From positions 1-34,717 of IMG/VR virus record IMGVR_UViG_3300033148_005152: a stretch of DNA of 34,717 nucleotides; one strand, written 5' to 3'. The notes beneath the pieces are model-generated. The model ran no database searches and was not told the origin of the DNA. It was given only the letters and a program-made list of their open reading frames with translations. Made by a program: the position numbers and the translations under genes. Shown here piece by piece: positions 1-9,056 of the stretch. Source of the DNA: a virus. Within the stretch, counting starts at the first letter, position 1; the number at the start of each line of letters is the position of its first letter.

Positions 1-359
1 ATATTATTATCTAAAGGATAATAAGCTACAAGAGAATCAGAACTTATATCCGATTTTAACGACATTACTGGTTCTCTACCTGCACCTATGTATGCTCTAT
101 CGAATATTGCAGTATCAATCTTTGTACTGTCATCAAGCATAGATATACCAAATGCATTGATTGAATCTACAAAAGCATCTAATTTTAGAAGTTTTCGCGC
201 GCTATCTGATAAAACATCTTTTATGCCATCATTAGTCCACATTCGCAGAATCGTCTGTTCAGAATACGTTGAATCCCAACAAACCACTTGAATATAAGTC
301 TGTCCAAATAAAGAAAAGGGTAATAATAAGATTAGTATTAAAAATAAAATTCTTTTCAT
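1..359 (-). CDS. Secreted tail or virion protein, 3' end missing
   Basis: The gene runs off the left edge; 119 residues are visible. It begins MKRILFLILILLLPFSLFGQ, a typical Sec signal peptide with cleavage likely before or at the Gln near residue 20. The visible part ends SLVAYYPLDNN, the usual opening of a LamG or concanavalin-like carbohydrate-binding domain, so the missing part probably holds that fold. The ATG lies 5 bases after the stop of the gene at 365-1369, and GAGG sits about 9 bases before it. Its place next to tail-fibre-like genes suggests a receptor-end or surface protein. A signal peptide on a virion protein is unusual. Function is inferred from position and from the short LamG-like start only. 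Confidence 0.75.
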   Translation of the reverse strand, partial: MKRILFLILILLLPFSLFGQTYIQVVCWDSTYSEQTILRMWTNDGIKDVLSDSARKLLKLDAFVDSINAFGISMLDDSTKIDTAIFDRAYIGAGREPVMSLKSDISSDSLVAYYPLDNN

Positions 360-364
360 TCCAA

Positions 365-1369
365 TTACCTCGCTATGAATTCATCCGCAATGTCTATGAC
401 AAGTGTTGTTGGAGATTTAACCCAACCAACCCTAACCAAGTATTCCCCGCTCCCACTTGGAGGCGTTTCTGTTAATTCTCCATCTGTTGTGGCAAGATAA
501 ACCTCACCACCAATAGTTCCAAAATTCCAACTTGCATTTGTGATTTCACCATTTATCTGCACATCTCCAAGACTGCCTTCAGCTATGTCTTCCATAGCAA
601 TCCCTCTGATTCTTGCAGAAGTTCTTGACCCGGCATTTGCACACAACACTGTTCCACTATCAGTAACGTAAACAGCATCATATTGCGAAACGCCTCCGGT
701 ACCACCTGTCAGTTCTAATTTTATATAATCCACTGAAGTTATCCCTGTTAAATTATCTATGTCTATATAACCATCAACGGTTAATGAATATGAACTTGTT
801 TTATTTTCTGAAATTGAAACGTGATTAAATAACACGCCTGAATCTGCTACCCCTGTCGCGCCGTCGCCAAACCAACCAAATTCATATAAAGTCCCCCCTG
901 CTGGATTACCGTTTCCACTTGAAATATACAATCTTGCTCTTACCTGCGCTGAAGAATAGGATATGACAGCTACAGTAGTTCTGTATATTTCATTAGATAA
1001 AACTGTATCTGCGATTGAAGGAGAAACTGAAGTATCTCCTACTGCTCCATAAGTAATATCACAATCGTTACTACCACCAGCCAACCTGTTCGCTATTGAT
1101 TTTCTACCCACAGTTGTAGTTACGTTTGAATAAGAACAAATATTAATCGGTTTGTTATATTCAATTAAATCATTTATTTTTAATTGTATTTCATTCAATA
1201 ATTTTCTATTTACTAAAGAAGAGTTATTTTTAAATTCTTTGTAAACTACATTTCTTTTTTTAATCAGAAAATTAATATCGTTTTCCAATACCAAATCTTT
1301 TTTTCTTTTGGAAAACAATACATTACCTTTTAAACCCAATTTATTTTTGTAATTAATTATTCTTTTCAT
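365..1369 (-). CDS. Receptor-end tail protein (fibre or baseplate-like)
   Basis: 334 residues. Residues 1-75 are basic and helical (KRKKDLVLENDINFLIKKR region), unlike the rest. From about residue 78 comes a pattern seen in many phage tail proteins: an ANRLAGG start, YGAVGDTSVSPSIADTVLSNE, then a beta-rich stretch with LYEFGWFGDGA and GVLFNHVSISENKT. The last 100 residues form a second beta-rich block (TDSGTVLCANAGSRTSARIRGIA, then GEVYLATTDGELTETPPSG) of the kind found at the C-terminus of tail proteins. It starts 3 bases after the hub gene ends. The exact role (fibre, distal tail or baseplate appendage) is not resolved. Confidence 0.65.
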   Translation of the reverse strand: MKRIINYKNKLGLKGNVLFSKRKKDLVLENDINFLIKKRNVVYKEFKNNSSLVNRKLLNEIQLKINDLIEYNKPINICSYSNVTTTVGRKSIANRLAGGSNDCDITYGAVGDTSVSPSIADTVLSNEIYRTTVAVISYSSAQVRARLYISSGNGNPAGGTLYEFGWFGDGATGVADSGVLFNHVSISENKTSSYSLTVDGYIDIDNLTGITSVDYIKLELTGGTGGVSQYDAVYVTDSGTVLCANAGSRTSARIRGIAMEDIAEGSLGDVQINGEITNASWNFGTIGGEVYLATTDGELTETPPSGSGEYLVRVGWVKSPTTLVIDIADEFIAR

Positions 1370-1372
1370 TTA

Positions 1373-2845
1373 TCATCCCCAATCAAAAAACCCCCAATCA
1401 CCTTGTTGAGCATCGGGACCCCAAGTAGTAGTGCCTGATTCTATCAATCTAAATGTATGGTCTGTATCGTTTAATTCCATTTCCTCGCTATGAAACGTAT
1501 ATTTATCAATTAATTCATCACCTTTCTTTTCAGTCAATTTTGTATATCTAACAAGTTCAGCTATTACTTCTGAAGCCCATTTAGGTGCTTTTGCAAATTG
1601 TATTGTATAAAAAGCATACCCACCCCCAATCGTTTTCGTAGTTACAGAAGTAATCATATATGTATTATCAACCGAACTATCCCAATTTGGCGGGTCTAAA
1701 GTTAATAACTGTCCTGATTTATAACCTGTGTTATGTGTTTCAAAACTACCACTTATTCTTGGATAAGCATATTCATTTATTTCCGCAAGCCCTCTGTCTC
1801 TTGCTTCATCATTTGAACTGATAGAATTGTCTATTATTATGCCTTCATGTATTCCATCACCACCTTCTATACTTTTAGCATAAGCTTGAGCATCAGCATT
1901 TATTACTTGTGTTATAACCTTTATATTATATGAATATAAACAGAAAACACTATCAGGAACATCAGGAATAGCCTCACCTCCTGCTGTATTACAATAGACA
2001 GTCCTTGCATTATAATCAAGCAAATAAGCATAACTAACATCACCATCATCCTTATCCTTTACTCCAACAGTTTTTTCTGTTCCTGTATCCCAATCTACAC
2101 CTACTCTTATTTCTAAACTATGAGGAGAATAATTCAAAACCCATTCTTCAGTTGTTCCATCCCCAGCAAAAGATTCGGTAGTTGGAGAACTTAAATAATT
2201 TCCACCATGAACCATTACTTGATTTTTTACTTCCGAAAAATCCCAATTTATTTTTAGATTTCTAACTGCATCATTATTTTCATCTATTTTATAAGGAGCA
2301 ATATTTGTTTCTCTTGGAAAGAAATGTACATCTTTTTCGTAATCAACATACCATTCATACCCAGCTATTTTTGCCAGTCTTCTTATGCATTCTGAAATAG
2401 AAACATAATTAAAAACTATTGTATCAATAGTAGGACCTGTATCTACATTAGTTGTTGTAAATCCCCATGTGTTATCTATATAATTATTAAAAATATGATT
2501 TATAATAGTATTACAACTTGAATTTGTATAAGCTTCAGCTACCAATCTATATTCCAAAATCCTTTGATAATCAACACAATTAACATAATATTTAAATTTA
2601 CCAGGAGAAAATTGCACACCATCAACACTGTCTATTATCCCACCAAATAAAATTCTTGAAGTATTATCGTCATCCGTTTGTATTATTTCAACGACTTGTC
2701 CATTTTGAGGTCTATTAGTAGGGTCAACTAAAGTAAATGAACAGGTATTTACTTTATCTGTTACTACATCTTGGATTGAAATAGTACCTTTTTCAATCTT
2801 TTTTGTTACATCAATACTATTAATTGTGGTTTCAATAGATGGCAT
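1373..2845 (-). CDS. Tail hub or baseplate protein (gpD/late-control-like)
   Basis: 490 residues. The N-terminal 110 residues form a beta-rich domain (TTINSIDVTKKIEKGTISI, then VVEIIQTDDDNTSRILFGGI and YYVNCVDYQRILEYRLV) like those of siphovirus tail hub proteins related to late-control protein D and gp27. Residues 155-185 carry SISECIRRLAKIAGYEWYVD, a segment typical of the same family, followed by FFPRE. The C-terminal half is beta-rich and ends in LIESGTTTWGPDAQQGDWGFFDWG. It follows tape measure directly, the usual place for the distal tail and hub genes. No lysozyme or peptidase motif is visible. Confidence 0.75.
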   Translation of the reverse strand: MPSIETTINSIDVTKKIEKGTISIQDVVTDKVNTCSFTLVDPTNRPQNGQVVEIIQTDDDNTSRILFGGIIDSVDGVQFSPGKFKYYVNCVDYQRILEYRLVAEAYTNSSCNTIINHIFNNYIDNTWGFTTTNVDTGPTIDTIVFNYVSISECIRRLAKIAGYEWYVDYEKDVHFFPRETNIAPYKIDENNDAVRNLKINWDFSEVKNQVMVHGGNYLSSPTTESFAGDGTTEEWVLNYSPHSLEIRVGVDWDTGTEKTVGVKDKDDGDVSYAYLLDYNARTVYCNTAGGEAIPDVPDSVFCLYSYNIKVITQVINADAQAYAKSIEGGDGIHEGIIIDNSISSNDEARDRGLAEINEYAYPRISGSFETHNTGYKSGQLLTLDPPNWDSSVDNTYMITSVTTKTIGGGYAFYTIQFAKAPKWASEVIAELVRYTKLTEKKGDELIDKYTFHSEEMELNDTDHTFRLIESGTTTWGPDAQQGDWGFFDWG

Positions 2846-2854
2846 TATAATTAA

Positions 2855-5740
2855 TTATATTTGTACCATTCTTCTTACATTTACAGCTATTCTTTTGTCA
2901 ATTTCATTTACAAGTTCATCAATTCTTTCACTACTATCAATTGTATTTCCAGTTACATTTATATAAATATTATTAACATTTTTGCTACCAAAATCGCCAC
3001 CCCTTATCTTGCTTGCTATTGCTGATGGAATTATCATTTCACCTCTGTGTATATTGGCTAACATATCTGCAGGAACATTGCTTATTCCTGACCGAGCCCC
3101 TATCGGAGAAGGAGAACCCATAGCTCTCCATTCGCTTATATTAGGGGCCATACCTATTCCTGTTTTTACTACAGGTACTCTGGGTATTCCACCAGGATAC
3201 ATTCTTCTTAAATTTCTTTCATAATCAGGGTCGCCTGGGAAAACAGGTTCACCGAATTCATCAAGAACATCTATACCAGACATAGGAACTGTTTTTCCTG
3301 TCCAAGGGATACCCGCTTCACGTAATTTTCTTATGTAATCTGCTTGTGCCGAACCTTGTATAGCTTGTTGTCTTTTTGCCAAATAAGCTTGATATCTATC
3401 CTGTTCTGTATAACCTATATCTGACAATACAGCTGCCCCCCAAGCTGTCCCTGCAGCAAGAATACCTGCAGCAGCTCCAACCCCTGCTCCTACACCAACC
3501 CCAACGCCAGCTCCCGCTCCTGCGCCAGCTCCCGCTCCAGCACCAGCTCCTATTCCCAAAGCAGATGTTATTTTACTTTTAACACCTGAAAATATACTAC
3601 CTATCGTATTTCCTAAACCACTAAATATTTCAGAAATACTTTTGCTTCCTTTTAATGTATCTTCCAATATTTTATCTATAAATTTTCCTTTATAATTTTT
3701 TGCTATTGCATTCCAGTTTCCATCTAAAGCATCTTTCAAATCTTCATTCACTTTTGTAATATCTTGTCCTAAAGCAACCCATAAATTGCTGAATGAGGTG
3801 GGTTCTTCACCCATCAAAATTCCTTTCAACAATTTCTTTTGATTTTCTAAAGATTCTTTATGTGCTTTTTCTGTCTTCTTTATTGACCTTTCATTAATAG
3901 ATTTTTCGTATTTTTCCCAAGCTGTCAACATACTATCGGTTGTTTTTTTTGTTTCCTTTTTTACTACAATATTTGATTCCTCTACTTCTTCTTCCTGATT
4001 TTCCAAGCTACTAATCAAATCTTGTAATTGTTTTTCTTCTTCCGATTTTTTCGTTAAAGTAACTTCTTTTGCCATTCTAATTTTTTTATCAGTATGTTCT
4101 CGAATCTTTGCTTCAACTTTTTCAGTAAATGTTTTTGTTTTATCCAATTCAAATTGTCTATTGGCTTCTGCCCGTTCTCTCATTCTTGCTTCTATTTCTT
4201 TTATATCTGCTTCAACATCTGCTCCAAAAAACCCTTTAGTTTGCAAGTATGTTTTGTAAATAGCGTCTACTGTATTTTTGAAAGCCCCAATTAATTGAGT
4301 AAATCCCCCACTTAAATCGTCCATTAATACTTGAATGGCAGCAATAACCCAAGAAGCTTTTTCCTGTATACCTCCCCAATCCCTTTTCCAAGCTGTATAT
4401 AATAAGCCAACTGCCGTTACTATTGCCATAATGGCAAGAACTACTGGATTTCCAAGAAAAGAAAGATTTAATAACTTGACAGCTGCTGTTATTAATTTTA
4501 TAGAAGTAACTATTTGTGGAAGCATAAGTAAGACTGGACCCATAGCTAACATAAAAGCTCCTATACCTCCAGTCAATAATGTTAAAACAGTCGTTAAAGT
4601 TTCATGTTTTGAAAGTAAATTAGCAATATAACCTATCCATTCTGCAAAACTATCAATAACTTTTCCTATAATAGGTATTAAATTATTTCCAATAACAACC
4701 AATAATTCTTCAATTTGATTCTTCAAAGTTGCCCATTTCAAAGTAAAACTTTCGTTCATCTTTGTAAAAGCTAAATCAGTTGCTCCGACTGTTTTTTCCA
4801 TTGCTTTCATGGTAATATTATATTTTTCATTCATCGCCCCACTTAAAGATAAGGCTGCTGTCAAAGCTCTAACATTTGGAAACAATTGTGCCATTATTTC
4901 TACATTACCGCCAGTGGCCTCTTTCATTTCATTCATAGCACCAATCAAACCTTTTTCCTGCAACGTTGTAGCGCTTAATTCCAACCCAAAACGTGCGGCA
5001 GTCTTTGCTGCATCATCAGTAGGTTTAATAAATCCTGTCATTAAACCTTTTAATGCTGTCATTGTTGTAGCAGTATCAATACCACCTGCTGTCATAGCTG
5101 CCGTTGCTGCTGCCAAGTCTTCAAAAGAAACGCCTGCATTTGTAGCAATAGGTATAGCGTTACCCATTGTAGCAGCCATTTCTGCAACAGTTGTTTTACC
5201 TAAATTCTGCGTTGTAATCAATGTATCCATTACATGATTAACATCAGTCTGTGCATCACCATAAGCATTCATTATTGTAGATAAAAGATTAACTGAAGTA
5301 GCTGTATCTGTAAAACCCGCTGTAGCCAATTTGGCAGCCCCTTCAACAAAAACTAATGCTTCAGATGTGTCAACCCCAGCAGATAAGGCTTGATACATTG
5401 CTTCTGTAAGTGTATTCAAATCTTGTGGAACAGTTCTTCCGATTTCACGTAATCCTTTAGCAAAGACTTCCATATTAACTTTAGCAGTGTCAACAAGTGT
5501 GGAAACTTTATTCATTCCTTCTTCAAATTTAGCTGCTTTTATAGTAGCACCTGTCAGACCTGCTGTGATAGCTGCTCCTGCTACCGTGAAAGCTTTTCCT
5601 ACCACCCTGATACTTGCTTGATGCTTTTTAATAGACCTATCTAATTCATTTAAATATCCTTTAGCATCTGAAACCATTCTGTTTACTGCTGCTGCACTGG
5701 ATTTTAAATTAATCAATATGTCGCCAAGATTAACACTCAT
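2855..5740 (-). CDS. Tape measure protein
   Basis: 961 residues, which would suit a tail of roughly 140 nm if the usual length rule holds. The N-terminal third matches the phage tape-measure core (TIGR01760-like): FEEGMNKVSTLVDTA, IGRTVPQDLNTLTEAMYQAL, GVDTSEALVFVEGAAKLA, MAATMGNAIPIA. Residues 370-457 are strongly hydrophobic, as expected for a protein released into the cell envelope at infection. A coiled, charged stretch with EEEVEESN follows. Residues about 727-760 are an Ala-Gly/Val-Gly repeat. The C-terminus has ANIHRGEMIIP, the common HRGE-like end of tape-measure proteins. Its ATG overlaps the stop of the second tail chaperone by 4 bases (ATGA), so translation is likely coupled. Confidence 0.93.
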   Translation of the reverse strand: MSVNLGDILINLKSSAAAVNRMVSDAKGYLNELDRSIKKHQASIRVVGKAFTVAGAAITAGLTGATIKAAKFEEGMNKVSTLVDTAKVNMEVFAKGLREIGRTVPQDLNTLTEAMYQALSAGVDTSEALVFVEGAAKLATAGFTDTATSVNLLSTIMNAYGDAQTDVNHVMDTLITTQNLGKTTVAEMAATMGNAIPIATNAGVSFEDLAAATAAMTAGGIDTATTMTALKGLMTGFIKPTDDAAKTAARFGLELSATTLQEKGLIGAMNEMKEATGGNVEIMAQLFPNVRALTAALSLSGAMNEKYNITMKAMEKTVGATDLAFTKMNESFTLKWATLKNQIEELLVVIGNNLIPIIGKVIDSFAEWIGYIANLLSKHETLTTVLTLLTGGIGAFMLAMGPVLLMLPQIVTSIKLITAAVKLLNLSFLGNPVVLAIMAIVTAVGLLYTAWKRDWGGIQEKASWVIAAIQVLMDDLSGGFTQLIGAFKNTVDAIYKTYLQTKGFFGADVEADIKEIEARMRERAEANRQFELDKTKTFTEKVEAKIREHTDKKIRMAKEVTLTKKSEEEKQLQDLISSLENQEEEVEESNIVVKKETKKTTDSMLTAWEKYEKSINERSIKKTEKAHKESLENQKKLLKGILMGEEPTSFSNLWVALGQDITKVNEDLKDALDGNWNAIAKNYKGKFIDKILEDTLKGSKSISEIFSGLGNTIGSIFSGVKSKITSALGIGAGAGAGAGAGAGAGVGVGVGAGVGAAAGILAAGTAWGAAVLSDIGYTEQDRYQAYLAKRQQAIQGSAQADYIRKLREAGIPWTGKTVPMSGIDVLDEFGEPVFPGDPDYERNLRRMYPGGIPRVPVVKTGIGMAPNISEWRAMGSPSPIGARSGISNVPADMLANIHRGEMIIPSAIASKIRGGDFGSKNVNNIYINVTGNTIDSSERIDELVNEIDKRIAVNVRRMVQI
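3467..3560 (-). repeat. Ala-Gly repeat tract inside tape measure
   Basis: The coding DNA repeats GCN-GGN codons and encodes about 30 residues of GAGAGAGAG turning into GVGVGVG. Such flexible or membrane-active Ala-Gly tracts occur in some tape-measure proteins. It may also be a slippage-prone spot where length varies between relatives. Confidence 0.8.
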
Positions 5741-6051
5741 TTATTTTTCCTTGTAAAATCAGCTTTTCTTTTCAAGTTTCTTAAATTCCTTATTTCTAAA
5801 ATATTTGGTTTTGCATTTGGGTCAAGGTAATAATCAATATCATTCGGATTTATACCTGCTTTTCGCATCTTTTCCATCATTCTAAAATCTGTTCTCTTTC
5901 CACTTTCCAAGCTTTCTTCTCCTTTTTTGACACTTTTAGCTTCTTCTTTTATTCCTATAAATGCACACAAGGAATCAATTTCAAAAGCTCTTACATCATC
6001 CTTTACTTCTAATATAACACTCGGCCTCGTTCCGTATCGCCTACCCACCAT
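5737..6051 (-). CDS. Tail assembly chaperone, downstream frame (gpT-like)
   Basis: 104 residues from its own ATG. The reading frame is open well upstream of that ATG, back through the end of the gene at 6074-6547, so the protein is more likely made as a fusion by frameshifting (see 6085-6108). It is charged and has DIDYYLDPNAKPNILEIRNLRN. Position between tail tube and tape measure, plus the overlapping open frames, is the hallmark of the lambda G/GT chaperone pair, which binds tape measure and recruits tube subunits. No SD-like sequence is obvious just before the internal ATG, which supports the fusion model. Confidence 0.75.
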   Translation of the reverse strand: MVGRRYGTRPSVILEVKDDVRAFEIDSLCAFIGIKEEAKSVKKGEESLESGKRTDFRMMEKMRKAGINPNDIDYYLDPNAKPNILEIRNLRNLKRKADFTRKNK

Positions 6052-6073
6052 ATCTAAAGCTAAAAGATGATTT

Positions 6074-6547
6074 TTATTTCGTGCGAAAGGGGGACATTTC
6101 TTGCCCCCGCCCCATAGTTAACTCCCAAATAGCAATCAAGTCAGGAAAATCAAAAAAGGAAGGGGGTACATATTCATCTTCCGTCAAGCCTTCTTTCAAA
6201 GCATCTTCATCAAACATAACTCTTGGTTGTATAATTGCTATTGTGGCAAATCTATAAAACAAACTCATCATAGACTTAAAATCAGAATCAGAAAAATTCT
6301 TCATTTTCGTAAAATCACCGCTTAAATCATCAACACTTTCCATCTTTGAAATAAGACTATACGTGAATATGTCCTTTTCTATTAAATCAAAAAGTTTTGG
6401 CGGTCGAACCAAAACTTTTATCTTGGAATTAGGTAATTCAAATATAAAATCCTTTTTTGCTTCCCTCATTTGTGAAGGGGTAACTACTTCATTTTCATTC
6501 TCTTCTACTATTTTCTTTTTAGTTTTTTTAACAACGTTTTCGTCCAT
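6074..6547 (-). CDS. Tail assembly chaperone, upstream frame (gpG-like)
   Basis: 157 residues; AAGGAG lies about 9 bases before the ATG. The protein is acidic after a lysine-rich start (KKTKKKIVEENENE), then DFIFELPNSKIKVLVRPPKLFDLIE, a region seen in siphovirus chaperones, where a short beta domain precedes helices. The C-terminus PSFFDFPDLIAIWELTMGRGQEM is reached just before two five-base homopolymer runs. It sits between the tail tube gene and tape measure, the standard place. It probably coats tape measure during assembly and is absent from the virion. Confidence 0.75.
   Translation of the reverse strand: MDENVVKKTKKKIVEENENEVVTPSQMREAKKDFIFELPNSKIKVLVRPPKLFDLIEKDIFTYSLISKMESVDDLSGDFTKMKNFSDSDFKSMMSLFYRFATIAIIQPRVMFDEDALKEGLTEDEYVPPSFFDFPDLIAIWELTMGRGQEMSPFRTK
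6085..6108 (-). promoter_or_regulatory. Probable programmed frameshift site (+1 or -2) between tail chaperone frames
   Basis: On the minus strand the upstream frame reads ATG GGG CGG GGG CAA GAA ATG TCC CCC TTT, then CGC ACG AAA TAA. The downstream gene lies in the +1 (equal to -2) frame, and that frame has no stop from here to 5740. Two sites could slip: GGGGG at 6104-6108, where a tRNA on GGG can move back two bases and pair again with GGG (as in the phage Mu -2 site), and CCCCCTTT at 6086-6093, where CCC allows either a -2 move or a +1 move to CCT. The two runs can pair as a 5-bp hairpin with a 10-base loop. The fusion would be about 269 residues. Confidence 0.7.
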
Positions 6548-6580
6548 CTTTTTGGCTCCTTAAATTTTAGTATTTAATTA

Positions 6581-7087
6581 TTATGTAGCTACGTCTGTGT
6601 CGCCAAAACAGAATAACTGATAACCAGCACTTTTTGAACTATCCCTATAGCCATGAAAAACAGCAGCAATAGTTTTTACGCTTTCCTTATTATAACCTAT
6701 TTCAAAAGTTTCTTGACATAAAGCTTTGAATATAGTTATTTTCTGATTATCATCCGTTTCCCAAGATGGCTCTAAAACAAGTTCAGCTAAATCACTCGTC
6801 GATATTGTGTCGCCACCAAAATCTAACCGTTCATCATCCCCACTTGTGGTTAATGTTCCTTGCGTGAAAACATAAGATAAATTAGTGGGTCCTGTTTCTG
6901 CAAGAGGAACGGTAGCGGTGCAAGCTTCACCCGTCAAGAAAGTTGTTTCTTTCATAGTGTACTGGTCGGCTGTAAAATCTACAAAAGTTGGAGTATATGT
7001 AAAAGTTACTCCTCCTGCTGACCTGCCTAAATCGTTACCATCATACGTAATGGAACAAGGCCCCAAATGTACATCAGTTAAAGCCAT
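6581..7087 (-). CDS. Major tail (tube) protein
   Basis: 168 residues, beta-rich, beginning MALTDVHLGPCSITYDGNDLG, then GGVTFTYTPTFVDFTADQYT. This order (short start, 'GP' and a strand, TADQ-like segment) matches tube proteins of many siphoviruses. Near the C-terminus comes ESVKTIAAVFHGYRD. It lies directly upstream of the chaperone pair and downstream of the tail terminator, the canonical location. It should polymerise as hexameric rings around the tape measure. Confidence 0.8.
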   Translation of the reverse strand: MALTDVHLGPCSITYDGNDLGRSAGGVTFTYTPTFVDFTADQYTMKETTFLTGEACTATVPLAETGPTNLSYVFTQGTLTTSGDDERLDFGGDTISTSDLAELVLEPSWETDDNQKITIFKALCQETFEIGYNKESVKTIAAVFHGYRDSSKSAGYQLFCFGDTDVAT

Positions 7088-7099
7088 TTTTTATCTCCT

Positions 7100-7540
7100 T
7101 TACCCTACATAGTTAGCGTCTTCCCTTACTTTTACGTGAAAAGAAAGGTATTGTATTGGTAGTTCAATATCTGGGTCTTTCTGCAAATACGGACCCGATA
7201 TTAGGGCAGAAGCAAAAACATAAGCTTCACCCATTTCCAGATTGTTTTTCCTGTGGAGCAAATCTCTTATCATCCAAGCCATAACTTTTGATATTTGCGA
7301 ATCATAAGACCTGCAAAAGATTTCTACTCTTGCATTATCTATTTCAAGATACGTCTCAATCCCAACATTGCCTTGCCTTCTTATTTTAACAGCATTCACT
7401 CCCCTTGCCAAATTCGGAGACCACCTATGCAAACAAAAAGTAGGTTTGGTTGTTAAATTGCTTTCACTCCAGGGTGTTGTCCAATTATCTTCTAAATAAG
7501 TTTTTAATTGTTCTTCTAAATAATTATTTAATGTAGTCAT
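7100..7540 (-). CDS. Tail terminator (completion) protein
   Basis: 146 residues: MTTLNNYLEEQLKTYLEDNW, then PTFCLHRW and a mixed alpha/beta middle with ARVEIFCRS, ending QYLSFHVKVREDANYVG. Size, fold pattern and the slot between the gp10-like gene and the tube gene fit the tail terminator that caps the tail and joins it to the head. Its ATG overlaps the previous stop at TAATG, so translation is probably coupled. Confidence 0.6.
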   Translation of the reverse strand: MTTLNNYLEEQLKTYLEDNWTTPWSESNLTTKPTFCLHRWSPNLARGVNAVKIRRQGNVGIETYLEIDNARVEIFCRSYDSQISKVMAWMIRDLLHRKNNLEMGEAYVFASALISGPYLQKDPDIELPIQYLSFHVKVREDANYVG

Positions 7541-7923
7541 TATTTATTTTCAACTGATTCAAATACATCTTTCTTTAATGCATTGGCTACTAAACTAATA
7601 ACATCTTTCGATTTTTCTTCAAGAGCAGGCCATAAAAAAGGTTGTGCATCCATCTTACTTGTTCCTAGTTCAACATAAGGAGCATAATAAGCGTTAACAC
7701 CCACAATTGTCAAGAAATTTGAAACTTTCTCTACAAAATGATTCCTTTGTAAATTACCTGTTTTTACTGGAACAATTTCCTGTGATTTTGTTTTAACTAT
7801 GTTCCCGCTCTCATAAAGAGCATCACCTAAAACTTCTGCTGTTTCTTTATCAATCCAATCCAATTTTCTCTTTATTGCTTCAAGACCTTCAATTGTCAAA
7901 TCTAAATATTTTTCGGTAACCAT
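7540..7923 (-). CDS. HK97 gp10-like head-tail or tail completion protein
   Basis: 127 residues with the gp10 family pattern: an N-terminal helix (GLEAIKRKLDWIDKETAEVL), then IVKTKSQEIVPVKTGNLQRNHF, then YYAPYVELGTSKMDAQPFLWPAL. The 'P.kTGnL...' and 'Y..yvElGt....aqPFl.PAl' motifs are the defining features. Members act at the head-tail joint of siphoviruses. The gene lies 2 bases after the decoration-like gene at 7926. Confidence 0.9.
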   Translation of the reverse strand: MVTEKYLDLTIEGLEAIKRKLDWIDKETAEVLGDALYESGNIVKTKSQEIVPVKTGNLQRNHFVEKVSNFLTIVGVNAYYAPYVELGTSKMDAQPFLWPALEEKSKDVISLVANALKKDVFESVENK

Positions 7924-7925
7924 AA

Positions 7926-9056
7926 TTAATCCAGCTTTCTGTAAGCAACTGCTATTGTTAATGAATCTATATCTTCTCCGGCACCCGTTTCTGTAAAACT
8001 TAATTTCAAAGTTTCACCGCTTGCCATATCGGCATTTTCAGCATGTAAATCACCCATATCTTCAAATATCCCTGCCGTCAACGCAAGCCCTGCTGCATAG
8101 GGTCCACTTATATATCTTTCAACAATTTTTGATGTGCCATTTTTAATAGAAACTAATACATAATTTGAATCGGAATCAGCAGCATACGTTTCTGTCGAAC
8201 CAATGTAAACTTTATCTATTACAATTCTTCCAGCAGTTATCATTAGACAAAAAACGTGGTCAGCATCATCGGATTTAGTATAATCCCCCAAGTTAAAAAC
8301 ATCTACAAAATATCTGTCCCTTGCTCTTGGTTGTGTCATTATCCCTTCAAGGTCAACACCAAATACTTCCGTTCCACCTTCCTTGAATGAAATATGGTCC
8401 CTAACTGTCTGGTCGCTTATTATAGTGCCGTCTGTTTTTGCCGGTTCGGCGAATTCAATAACTGGGTCGGACTGTGCATCTGTATTAGAATCTGTGCTTG
8501 TAGCTACTATATTATATTCTATTCTTACTGTGAATCCTGAAAGAGCCATGCCATTTCCAGATTTAGCAAACTTAATATAAACAGTTTCATTAGGTAATAT
8601 TGTGGAATAATCTGTATCAATAGTCCCACTTGCACGCCAAGTGTTAAGAGTAAAACCAGCAGAAGCCGTTGTAATAGCTGCCGCTACTGTTCTTTCCGTA
8701 GCACCTGCTCCGGCCTTTTTGCAAATGGAAATAGACTGATAATCAGTGGTATCCAACGCTACGGATGTGTCTGTAGCAAAATCTGCTGTCTTTATTGTTA
8801 CAGGAACAGGCGCTCTGAAAATAGGAAATAAATTCCCATCTTCATTTGCCGCTATATCTCCAAGACAAACGTGGATTGTTCTTGTTTTCCATCCTGAATT
8901 TGAAACGATTTCTCCGTGTTTATTTATTCTACAAACTTCTGTACCGCTCTTTGTCATTCTTATAAAATCGCGACCTTTATTATCATCTATTTCGATAACA
9001 GGTCCCGTTGATTCTTTTAAATCATCAAATAATAGGCACTGATCCCCGGCTGCCAT
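7926..9056 (-). CDS. Decoration-like virion protein with internal duplication
   Basis: 376 residues with AGGAGG before the ATG. Two homologous halves are visible. The first opens PVIEIDDN (residue 19) and has GTEVCRINKHGEI (38-50) and ETVYIKFAKSGNGMALSGFTV (157-176). The second opens PVIEFAEP (198) and has GTEVFGVDLEGIM (228-240) and ETLKLSFTETG near the end. The 'GTEV....D..G' opening is common in phage surface proteins that precede a beta-sandwich. The protein at 9202-9726 is a third copy. It sits between stopper and gp10-like genes, so a capsid-decoration or neck role is possible; function is not shown. Confidence 0.7.
   Translation of the reverse strand: MAAGDQCLLFDDLKESTGPVIEIDDNKGRDFIRMTKSGTEVCRINKHGEIVSNSGWKTRTIHVCLGDIAANEDGNLFPIFRAPVPVTIKTADFATDTSVALDTTDYQSISICKKAGAGATERTVAAAITTASAGFTLNTWRASGTIDTDYSTILPNETVYIKFAKSGNGMALSGFTVRIEYNIVATSTDSNTDAQSDPVIEFAEPAKTDGTIISDQTVRDHISFKEGGTEVFGVDLEGIMTQPRARDRYFVDVFNLGDYTKSDDADHVFCLMITAGRIVIDKVYIGSTETYAADSDSNYVLVSIKNGTSKIVERYISGPYAAGLALTAGIFEDMGDLHAENADMASGETLKLSFTETGAGEDIDSLTIAVAYRKLD

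Noticed and set aside
4809-5237. 142-codon plus-strand frame opposite tape measure
   Set aside because: Shadow of the tape-measure gene; no SD and Ala/Val-rich mirror composition.
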